A stretch of 64,000 bases of DNA. Source: Plantago major. Its lineage: Eukaryota > Streptophyta > Magnoliopsida > Lamiales > Plantaginaceae. The stretch's first letter is position 1. The number at the start of each line of letters is the position of its first letter. Position numbers and translations under genes: made by a program. The notes beneath the pieces were generated by a model that was not told where the DNA came from, made no database searches, and saw only the letters and a program-made list of their open reading frames with translations. Location of the stretch: contig CM048840.1 in NCBI GenBank assembly GCA_026545765.1, positions 83,790,877 through 83,854,876 of the forward strand. Direction: 5' to 3'. Below are positions 1 through 9,358 of this stretch, one piece after another.

Positions 1-533
1 GGTTGCTTCATTTCTGAAATAGAACCCAAAACCATTGAGGAAGCTCTTAAAGATGAAAATTGGATCTCATCTATGCAAGAAGAGCTAGACCAATTTGAGA
101 GAAACGAAGTCTGGAACTTAGTTCCTTACAAAGAAAGTACCTTAGTAATTGGAACCAAGTAGGTTTTCAGAAACAAGATGAATCAGAATGGTGAAATCAC
201 AAGAAACAAAGCTAGGTTGGTTGCTAAAGGATTTACTCAAACTGAAGGTCTGGATTTTGATGAGTCCTATGCTCCAGTTGCAAGATTGGATGCAATCAGA
301 CTATTCTTAGCCTTTGCAGCTCACATGGACTTCAAAGTTTACCAAATGGATGTGAAAAGTGCATTCCAGAATGGTGAACTAAGTGAAGGGGTCTATGTTG
401 ATCAACCACCCGGTTTTGAAGTTCCCTCAGAAAGTAGACTTGTCTATAAGCTTCAGAAAGTTCTATATGGACTGAAACAGGTTCCAAGAGCATGGTATAA
501 TACTTTAGCCAAGTACTTGTTGACTAGTGGTTT
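1..533 (+). pseudogene. Sirevirus-like copia reverse transcriptase fragment (element A)
   Basis: N-terminal half of a Ty1/copia reverse transcriptase. It begins mid-protein at the window edge with the GCFISEIEP stretch found just before the reverse transcriptase in the other copies. Recognisable blocks are the [10 protein letters not shown] segment (about 210-240), [12 protein letters not shown] (about 290-325), [10 protein letters not shown] (about 340-365) and ALYGLKQ-like [12 protein letters not shown] (about 460-495). A TGG to TAG nonsense codon lies at about 160, where the relatives read WVFRNK. Similarity to the homologous segments at 14880-14950 and 38460-38530 stops abruptly after the codons for SGF at about 533, so the YVDD active site and RNase H are missing. 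Dead fragment; lineage call by residue similarity to SIRE-type elements. Confidence 0.85.
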
Positions 534-1658
534 TAATTGTGGTGAATCTGAGTTGTTCTCCCAAGTCGAGCATCTATTGTGATTGTTAAATTTGCTAGCT
601 GCTTATGTTTTGCATAATATTTGACTGAAAGTGGCGTGGTGGATTTAAAATCCTATAAGTCTGTTTTTCTTGTAAATAGCAAGTCTGTGTAGCACTTTGG
701 TCCAAAAAGCCGGTGAGAAACCTTTAGCCGATGAAAAAATATTGTATTGGCACCTGTGTGATTTATTCGGGAAGTGCAAACTCCCTTGTTTGCGCCTCAT
801 CATGCTCATGTGTACTCTGTGTAAGTTAAGTATGACGAACGGCATGCTCTTCATGATCTATTTTATCGAAGCCAATCCATTACAAAGAACCGGTTTGGGG
901 AGAAGAATTCTGCTATGCTGATATGTTTAATTTATACTTCCCCTGATTATTTGATATGTCTTGGAGTGTATCTGTGGTGCTCGTCATCACCATAGTCGTG
1001 TTGGGCGTGTTTCAAATACTACCTATATACCGGCGTGGTCCTAAAAATCCATATGACCGTGAGGGTTGATGGCACGTATACCAAACTGACATGCACAAAA
1101 GTGCGGACTTCGGTAAAACAGACACTACCAAAAAAGTGAGACTAAAAGAGTCCATTGTGGCCAATTGATTAGCATATAATTCATAGTATGCAAGAATGTG
1201 GTGATATAGAAGTTGGTTCGTATGCTCTGGCAAACTGCTATGTGCAAGGAAAACGTCCTTTCTGACTTAACTGATTGAGTACATTGCATGAGTTATTTGA
1301 GGCACTTTTGTGATGAAAGTCACCTTCCTTTCTCTTGATATTTCTTGAGTGATTAACCCACTGGACACTTCCAGAGTGTGAGAGACTTGCATATGATCCT
1401 CTTGTGAGGGATTAGCGAGTTAGACTTAAGTGCTATTTACTTGAAAAACTTTCTTGTTTGATTTTCTATGCACTATTCTGCCAAGGTTAGTTGAGTGCAA
1501 AACCTTTCATCTTGTGAATTTAATGTTTACAATTGTAGATTCGGTCACTTGGGAGTTCAACTCTTTTATGTGCTTCTTGTTTGTTTTTGTTTCGAGTCTA
1601 GTTCTTGTTTAGGTTGTTTGTTTGCTCGAGGACGAGCAAAGGTTCGGTTTGGGGAGTT
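534..1658 (+). mobile_element. 3' internal remnant of a Ty3/gypsy Tat-like element
   Basis: No coding sequence is supported here; short reading frames are random. The stretch ends in a CTCGAGGACGAGCAAAG box followed by the purine-rich GGTTTGGGGAG (1641-1656), the arrangement seen immediately upstream of the 3' LTR in plant Tat/Ogre-type gypsy elements (polypurine tract). It therefore reads as untranslated sequence between a lost pol gene and the LTR at 1659. The left boundary is where copia similarity ends. No target duplication is found around the block, so it is better explained by deletion or recombination than by a clean insertion. Confidence 0.55.
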
Positions 1659-3010
1659 TGATGAGACGATAATTTAGAGTCTCATTTGGTCCTTTTAAGC
1701 GGTCTTTGTTTATGGTTTTATAGTGTCTTTGTGCGTTTTTATGCTTTGGTACTTTGTTTGTGTTTTGTAGGATTTTTGTGTCCCGAAGGTGAAAATCGGA
1801 GTGGAAACTTTGGTTCTATATCTTTGAATTTAGAGTAGCTGGGCGAAAACGGAAGTGGATTCGGAGTTTGGACAAAGATTTGAGAGCCGTTTTAGCGAAG
1901 CTTGCAGAAGTGAAGTTTTACGGAGCAGTCTAGCCATTTTGGCCATAACTCTCTCATATGATGTTAGATTGACCTGATCTCGGTGGCCATGGAAATATAA
2001 TTCAAAGGGCTATAACTTTCGTTCCAGAAGCATAGCCAAATTACTCCTGTAGAAAACGATACAGACGTCTGAATCTAGCTGGAAGAAAACATCCTCGCAG
2101 CGGCGAAAACTTACGAGAGCTTATTTGCTGGATGTTTTTCTGTTCGAATTCTGTTAGGAATCTACTCGTTTTTTCTCCTATAAATAGGATTCTTTCACCA
2201 TAACTTAGAACATAACTTCTTCTACCCTAGATATACATAGGAAAAAGCTCAAGAACTAGGTTTTGACATTGATTGATTGATCTTGGAGCTTGGTTTACCT
2301 CTTGTAAGAACCATCGGGATCGAATTCTTGGTAATTATTGATAACTCTCTATTATTTATCTTCAATTCGTGTTATCTTTTGTTTATCGAATTGTATGATC
2401 TTGCATGCGAATATCACCATGTTTACGCTTTGCGTGATCTATACCATACATTCTTTCATCTTTGCTTCCCTCATGAGTAGTTAAATTACTCCAAACACGG
2501 TAGTTATGTGATAGTCTTGCATATTCATTTCTAGGGTTAGGATTCGTTCATATAGGTTCATCTAGTTCAAAATCTTCGTAAAAACCTTCAATCCAATAAG
2601 CTAGTTCAAGACTTTCAAAATCGTTTTCGGTTAAGGATCGTGGATTGACGACCCACGATTTCTCTAGTTCAAAACATTCAAATAACGATTGGTTGAATTA
2701 GATTGATTGATTTCTGTACGCCGACCGTGTGACAAATATGAATGATTGCCCTAGAACGAATTAGCATTACTTGATCATTACTACTGTGTTCATCTTCTCT
2801 CTTTGATCAAACCAGTTTATCTATTTCCTGTTTTAATCTGTGTTTTAGAAGTACAATCACTCAAATCTATATGTTACTTACAAACAAGCTATTTACTCTC
2901 ATTCGTTGTGGTAGCCTGATTAATTCCCTAGAGAATGATACCGAGTTAAGCATAGTCTAGAACTACAGCTTATTCTCTTAAGTTATTTTGAGTATAATAT
3001 GAGCTCATCA
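1659..3010 (+). mobile_element. Tat-like gypsy LTR (1,352 bp)
   Basis: Bounded by a perfect 7-bp inverted terminal repeat, TGATGAG at 1659 and CTCATCA ending at 3010, and directly preceded by a polypurine tract, which marks it as a 3' LTR. Near the right end (about 2925-2955) lies CCCTAGAGAATGATACCGAG, similar to the CCTGTGGAGAACGATAC-type string near the 3' end of plant Athila/Tat LTRs. The 5' LTR and the coding region are absent. The following base block AGTGT (3011-3015) is not repeated at the left junction. It sits inside or beside an intron of element A's extra gene, since a splice-acceptor-like TTGCAG follows at 3021-3026. Confidence 0.7.
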
Positions 3011-3026
3011 AGTGTTCATCCTTGCA

Positions 3027-5910
3027 GGCTCAAGAGAACATTGATGTACCTGTCTCCACTCAGACAAGGAACAGGCACTATCATTTGTTCCAGCTGAATG
3101 CTTTGTCTAAAATCATCAAGCATTTCAAGAAGTGGCAAAAGTTCAGAACGATGTCACTCTCTCAGCTAGCATCACTCCTGGACAACCAAGATAAAAGAAG
3201 TGGAGTTTTGCAGCTGGAGACATATGTAAATGCTATCCTACCTAGAGGACACTACTCATTCCATGTGACAATGAAGCCATCCTTTGAGTTTGAAGTAAGG
3301 AAAGGGCTAAAGAGTTTGTTCCAACAGGCAACCCCTTATGTTCAGAAAGAGTTGGCAACAAATCCAAATATGCCAATCTTTTACAAAGACCTCACTGGAG
3401 ATAATGAAGAAGAGGAAGTCTCCAGTAAGCCACCAATCATCCAAATACTTAGTGATGGTGAGGACGAAGAGGCAGAGGAAGTTGATGAGAACAATTTGGA
3501 AGATCTGCCTTCCTCTGGTGAGCACAAAAAGAAGGATGGAAAAGATGATGGGGATGATGACTCACAGAACAATCCTGGAGCTGGAGGTGTTGGCAATCCC
3601 AACACTGGGAATAAAAATAGAGATCACACTAATTCTCCCACCCACTCCAATGCCCCTTCAGAAAACAAGAGGGTTTCTGAGTCAACCCATAGGCAAGCAT
3701 CACCTGCCAATGATCAGATAGCTGAAAATGCTAGTACTGAGAGGCAATTTCAAAGAAAGGTTCAGCAAGCTACTGAACTTGCTGTAGCAAGTCTGGCACC
3801 TTTGCTAGACAAAGAAGAACTAAAAAGAAGAGCCCAAGTTCTACAAGAGTCTCTTCAAAAAACTGCGGAAGAAGAGGCTCAGAAAGCTGCATCTCAAGCT
3901 ATTTTGGAAGTTGATGCAAGAGCTACAACAACAACAACAGCAGCAGTGGCAACACCTTCCACTCAGACCCAGCAAGCTGACCCTACTAAACTACTAGTAG
4001 CTGTGGCCAAGCAAGTGGAAGAGGACAGAAAAAGAATTGAGATTGCTGCTATACAAGAAGAATATGAGAAGAAGCAGCAACTTCTCAGAAAGGCCAATGG
4101 AAAGTCAATTGCTCCTGAGCCAAAACTTGAAAAGGTTGCTGGACTTGAAGATGAGGATGGAGCTGACTTCAGCTTAGGGCTATCTGGTGACAGTGAAGAA
4201 GTTAGACCAGATAGAAACCTATCCCAAAGTTGGTCATCAGGAGGACTGGTTGAGCAACACATGGTCTCTGGCTGGAAGAGGCAAATCATCAATCCAGATG
4301 AGCCTAACCTAGCAACCATGGGAGTTTTAAAGGCATTGGGGACATCTAGAACCCAATACATTGCTGATCTCATCAAAGCCCTCAGTGAAGAAAACAAAAG
4401 CAATCTGAATGCCGAGAATCCCTCACTGAAGGACTTCATGGAAGTCATGCTCAAAAGAACAACAAGTCTTGTTCTCACTCAGAAAGATCTAACACCAGTG
4501 AGAGAGGAAGATGGAAAGAAAGTGGACCAAGCTCTCCAGCAAGCACTGGCTGCTCTGAAAGCTGTTGCTAAACAAACAAAGCTGTTGGAAGAGATTATGC
4601 ACCCTACTACTGGGCTTCTCCACAACCTGCAAGTTGATCAACAAAAGATGCAGGAAAGCTTCTCATCTCTGAGTAAGCTTGCTGACAACATCAATGAGAC
4701 ATTAGCTCATCAATCACAGTCAAAGCTTGCTGAAGAAGAGCAACACATGTATAAGGGGGAAGGACGGGGACAACTTCATCAGGGGGAACAATCGCAACCA
4801 AAGAAGAAACCTCTTATGAAGAAAAGAGGGTAGCAGTTGGTGATTTCTCAACCACCACCAAGGCAGATCAGATCCAGGAGGAGAGCTGACTCCTCAGCAA
4901 TAAACCAGCTCTCTGCAGAGGAAACAAGGAGACAATATGAAATACAAAGAACATGCAGAGGAAGTCTAATTCCTGAAAGACTGGATGAAGACAACAATGA
5001 TAATGAAGAGGAGGAAGAAGAACCTCTCATCAGAAACAACAAGAGGCAGAGGAGCAATAGTGAGACTAACACTGAGTCTCAACCACCACCACCTATTGCA
5101 ACAAGGCCTCTCCATGCCAAGACACCTTCTGGCAGAACAATGAACTTAGAGGATGCTGGATCCTCAGGAAGTAAGAGAATTTCAAATTCTAGGCAAGCAA
5201 GGACTGAGAGAAGACTCTAAAAAAGAGCTAAAAAGCTCAAGGCTTTCCAAGAAGCCTCAGCACTCATTCCATGGGGAAAGACAGATAATGATCAAACAAT
5301 GCAAAATGTCATCCACCAAAGGAATGGTTTCTGGGTGCTAAAGCTTGAGAACCTACTTGCCAACTCAAACTTCCCTGAGCCCATCCTAGATCAAATGTAT
5401 GTATTCAGAGGAGATGAGTACAAAGAAAAGAACTCAGGTGCAATGCCTAGAGGAAGTGCTCTTCTCTGGATCAACTTTGAGATCTAAACCAGAAGAATGG
5501 CGGCTAACAAAGAGTTCAGAGATGCATGCCCATTGGTAAAATCAAATGCAGTTGCCATCCAGAAGACTGCCACTGGGTTTGGAATCACCAAGAGACCAAA
5601 GCTTGGGATCCATAGCTATGAATATTTTTTCTTGGATAAAGAGCAATATGACAGAGATTTAGACTATCTGAGGAAGGTTTATGAGAAACACAACTTCTCT
5701 GACCTGAGGATAGAACATGCCTGGTTATGGGGTAGGCATATCTATGCTACTCACTTTAACAAGACTAATCCTGAGATGGGATACAACAAAGCCTGCCAAG
5801 TGTCAAGGAAGGTGGAAATGAAGGTCAGAACCATGCTTCTAAACTACCAAGAAGATATCAAGAAATATGCAGAGCTTTTCATACTTGTAACTTTACTTTT
5901 TGTTTGCTGA
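3027..5910 (+). pseudogene. Last exon of the Sirevirus 3' extra gene, divergent subfamily (element A)
   Basis: Homologue of the final exon of the extra gene in elements B, C and D. It starts after an acceptor-like TTGCAG in the same context (GCTCAAG) as the relatives. One reading frame runs about 960 codons to 5908, interrupted only by TAG at 4831, TAA at 5218 and TAA at 5485. In order: a domain with HFKKWQKF (matching CFKKWQRL in the copies), an acidic tract (about 3400-3500), a long Glu/Lys/Gln-rich coiled-coil region (about 3740-4130), a second helical region with KRTTSLVLTQKDL (about 4450-4490), a basic and acidic linker, and the conserved C-terminal module from NGFWVLKLENLL (about 5320) to about 5870 (LRIEHAWLWGRH). 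No signal peptide or membrane span is visible before the tail. Function unknown; the envelope position is only positional. Confidence 0.75.
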
Positions 5911-6099
5911 AGTTCACCTGTTTTTGTATTGTACCCCATTGTGGATGAATGAAATTTTAACTTATCAGCAAAGATCACAACTTGTGATTTGGTTGATGTT
6001 TACTTTCTGTACTTTCATTATAATTTGAAATGAAGTAAAGGATTGTTTCATCATCCAAATTTGTTAGGAAGTTGTAAGTAGCCATGTGTTGCTCTATCA

Positions 6100-6112
6100 A
6101 AAAGGGGGAATT
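6100..6112 (+). promoter_or_regulatory. Polypurine tract of element A
   Basis: AAAAGGGGGAA immediately before the 3' LTR; same sequence and place as in B and D. It would prime plus-strand DNA synthesis during reverse transcription. Confidence 0.8.
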
Positions 6113-7663
6113 TCTTAGGATTTACTTTAGATTTTGATGAGCAATCGCACATGTCTACATAGCTCAGAAAGGTGATTAGTATTCCTAAGTCCATAGGTTA
6201 TTAGAGGACATTGTAAAGGAAGAACATTACTTAGTATGATAGAATAGTCACTTGTATAGGAGTTAGGTCTCTGATGTAATCTTAATTTTATCTTTCGAAG
6301 ATTTGAAGACCACTCAGCAAGGAAGACTACTGAAGACATGAAGACTCAAGTAAACTACATAAGTTTATCTTGATCAGAAAGGCAACAACTCTCAGAAAGC
6401 TACCGTTCAGAAACCATCAAGTTGCGACCAAATTCTCAAGGTTTCTGAAGAGGTGATAGAAATACAATAGCAAAGAGGTTTCTGAATCTCCTAGCTGTTA
6501 ACAAGCTATCTGACCGTTGTGGTTAAAATTCCAATAGTACAAATGCATTTAACGCTATATCAGACTTCTCTCAGAAAAGCCTGCTGGCTTGACACAAAGA
6601 GACAAAGGTCGAATGTACTATGATAGTGACATCTAGTCGAAATTGAAAATGTCTATTCAACGGATAGTATTTCAAACGGCTCCATTGATCACTATAAAAG
6701 GATCACTTAGCAGTTGTGATGAGAATACCAACACCCGAAGGAGTTTAACTACAAGCACTGAAAATCACTCAAGCTCGCAACTGATATAGAATCACTTGTA
6801 GAAATCTCTTAAGCATTCAAGAACTCTCTCAGAAAGCTCTTGTAATTGAAGTTGCGACTCAGATTTCTTCTGGTTCACTAAGTGCCCACAACTCCAACAA
6901 GACTTAAGCTTTGATTAGCTATTTGTGAAGAAGTAGAACATAATTGTGTTTATACCAAGTGTTGGTTCTTTCCTCTAAACAAAGACAAAGTCTTGGAACT
7001 CAATAACACTAGACTTAGTCCTTGAAATATAGGATTATAGTTGAGTTTCTATGATTACTTAGATAACTGAAACATTGTTATCAAGGTAATCACTACCTAG
7101 AACAAACGACTACATCAAAATAACAAACATGCGTGAGGATACAAGAAGTACTTGTGCTAAGAAAGCCAAGGAATAATCCTCGGAGTTTAACAACAAGAGA
7201 GTGATTACTTAGCTTGGGTTAGCTAAGAAAGTCTATTGGGAATTGGAGTACTTAGCTTGGGTTAGCTAAGGAAAGAGGATTCAAAGGATCTAAGTTGCGA
7301 ACTTAGGAGGGAAAGGGATTTGGCTAGTGCAGGGCTTTTGTAACGGATCTCAGAAACCATACATAGTGATTTCAAGTCCTACCAAGGGTGAAGTGGATTA
7401 GTTGAAGGATTATGCCACCTTCAGATACCACTATAAACTGTTTGCACTTTACATTTCAGCAAAGCTTTACATTACTTTATCTGTTTATCTATTACTAGCT
7501 TTCTGACTGCACTTAATTGTATTAAAGACTTCCGCTCTCTGAACTAGTATAAGTATCAGCAAGCTCACCTTGCTGAGAAACCGTGTTAGATAACAAAAAG
7601 TTTTTAAAGTCTATTCACCCCCCCACCCCCCAGACTTTAACCTTGTTGTCTAAGGGACCAACA
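6113..7663 (+). mobile_element. 3' LTR of element A (1,551 bp)
   Basis: Follows the polypurine tract and ends in GGGACCAACA, the same end as the LTRs of B, C and D (CTGGACCAACA). The first bases are TC rather than TG, probably a point mutation. Shared landmarks with the other LTRs: the CAGAAAGGTGATTAGTA block near the start (about 6165), an ACGGATAGTATTTCAAACGG box upstream of a TATA motif (CACTATAAAAGG at about 6690), degenerate GTACTTAGCTTGGG direct repeats (about 7205-7270), and a C-rich stretch (about 7617-7632) flanked by complementary arms. Overall it is clearly diverged from the B/D family. The flanking AGATA (7664-7668) would be its target duplication, but the partner lies outside the window. 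Confidence 0.85.
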
Positions 7664-7664
7664 A

Positions 7665-7935
7665 GATAGTCCGAGAGAGGACATCCGAACAAACGAGAGT
7701 TCGTGTGCTTAAGATAAATCATCCATCCGTAAGGAGGATGGGGTTTTATCTTTTGATAATAATCGATTCTTCAGGATAGTCCGAGAGAGGACATCCAAAG
7801 GGACGAGAGTCTGTGTGCTTAAGATAAAAGAATCGATTTTTCTGGATAGTCCGAGAGAGGACATTCGAACGGACGAGAGTCCGTGTGCTTAAGATAAATC
7901 ATCCATCCGTAATAAGGATGGGGTGGGGGCTCCAA
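7665..7935 (+). repeat. Three-copy tandem repeat with alternating arms
   Basis: Three copies of a roughly 55-bp unit start at 7665, 7775 and 7845, each beginning GATAGTCCGAGAGAGGACAT and ending GTGTGCTTAAGATAAA. Copies 1 and 3 are followed by ATCATCCATCCGTAA, while copy 2 runs into AAGAATCGAT, which also precedes it in inverted form. Each unit contains GGACGAGAGTC(C), so the units can fold. The array lies at the left of the region that feeds gene E and probably belongs to its untranslated or LTR sequence. Confidence 0.75.
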
Positions 7936-8487
7936 TCCGAAATTCCCAGTGTTGTTGGAATTCTACTCGTCGTGAAGTAAATATATTGGACTGATCAGTC
8001 ATTTCACCTGGTATTTTGGACTACACCGTTGGATGAATTTTGATCTACAGCTGGGATTTAATCTTGAATTGATGTGACGGTTGGAGTTCCAAAATTATCC
8101 TCTTATAAATAGTCCTTCAGTCGTTTTCATTTCTCTACGTTTACAGAGAGAAATTTTGCAGACTTGAGAGAATCTGAAGCATTTCAAAGCGATCCGAATC
8201 AAATTAAGGCAATCCGAAGTGAGTGTTGGTGAGCGAAGCGCTTTACAGTGTTCCGAAGGAGAGAATCCAAGAAGTATCTGAAGCGTCCAGCTGCCTTCAA
8301 TCCAACCCTTTTACTTTACAAATAAGTTTTGTTCTTTTCTGATTGAAGTTTTGCTTGCTCAGACAATTTTTACCTTTGTAGTCCTTTCGGCCGTATGTAG
8401 TAGGTCTCTTTCGAACCTCTAAGTAGTTTTTACTAACTTCGAACTAACTACGTCCGACAACGCTTAGTCCTATCCTTTGAGACCCTT
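7936..8487 (+). promoter_or_regulatory. Probable promoter and 5' leader of gene E
   Basis: Non-coding. A TATA box (TATAAATA, 8104-8111) is followed within about 30 bp by TTCATTTCTCTACG, a plausible start region, and then by a leader with no long reading frame until ATG 8488. It is probably the promoter of the split retroelement-associated gene that follows. No other gene is seen here. Confidence 0.5.
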
Positions 8488-9358
8488 ATGGACTTTAACG
8501 TAAGTTACATAAATGGACTCTCGGACTTTAAACTTAATTCTCATAGGAATTCCCTTTCTTTCCCTAGGATATCCGAGAGCGATAGTAAAAACCGTTCTGA
8601 AGCCGCTGAGTATGCGTCCGAAGTGGCGTCCGGGTCTGATACCTCTGAGGAGGTTGATATTGGTGGTCTAGAGAACCTAAGAGGTAAAAATCAGACTTCG
8701 AACAGGAGTGAAGAGGCAACTGGGGTGAGTTCCCCGTCCTTTCATTTGATTGTCTCGGGTTCCAAATACCCGGACATACAAGATTATCCGAAGCCTCACA
8801 TGTGTAGGGTACCGTGGCTGTTCACGAGACTGCGACTCGGACTTATGGCAACCCCCGTCTGCGTCGAATAGGCAACGAATCTGAACTTCCGGTACACATC
8901 CGAAACCTTGCTTGAAACTTAGGCTATAATGTTAGGTGTCATCCAAATTACCTCCCTTTCATTCCGGACCCGCAAGAGATCAACGTTGAAGAAGTGCATG
9001 ATACTTCGGACTCGCTCCTGGAGTTGGGCCTCTGGTGTGGAGGATACAGTCCGGGCCATAGCTCCTCTTCTGACAATTGATGAATTGGATTCGTCTTCCG
9101 AGGACGAAAAAGTTGAAGAAGGAAATGTGGAGGAAGGAGATGAGGAAAAAAGTGAGGAGGAGGAAGATGAAGATGTGGATGAGGAAACTGTTCCTCCTTT
9201 GAAACGGAGCAAGCCCTCGGAGCGTTCGAGCACAAGTCATCCGAGGGGTGAAAGTTCGGCTCAAGCGTCTAGTCGGGCACTTGTTACCCAGCCGTCCAAG
9301 GGGAGCAGCAAAGGGAATGATGTCTTGCACATCAAGTACCCACGGACTCGGCTCAAAG
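8488..9358 (+). pseudogene. Retroelement-associated gene E, part 1 (interrupted by element B)
   Basis: The first reading frame (8488-8871) encodes a Ser/Glu-rich protein with no recognised domain. After a frameshift, similar sequence continues at about 8930-9358 with a very acidic tract (about 9090-9190) and a KRSK basic cluster. The reading frame over the last 300 bases runs exactly into element B and continues in frame on its far side at 24382, with a single copy of the CAAAG target duplication completing the codons. This is therefore an interrupted coding exon, not intergenic sequence. Together with parts 2 and 3 it resembles the 'putative gypsy-type transposon domain' (Transposase_28-like) proteins common in plant retroelements; that family call is from memory of the family style and is uncertain. 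Confidence 0.55.

Noticed and set aside
1659..3010. Solo LTR of the Tat-like element
   Set aside because: It is preceded by its own polypurine tract and internal sequence and has no target duplication, so it is a 3' LTR of a truncated element.
3963..4478. 171-codon minus-strand frame opposite element A's extra gene
   Set aside because: Ser/Leu-rich shadow of a coiled-coil coding strand.
7665..7935. CRISPR-like array
   Set aside because: Only three irregular units in a plant repeat context; no spacer logic.
8919..9330. Minus-strand Ser/Phe/Leu-rich frames
   Set aside because: Shadows of the acidic Glu/Asp tract of gene E.
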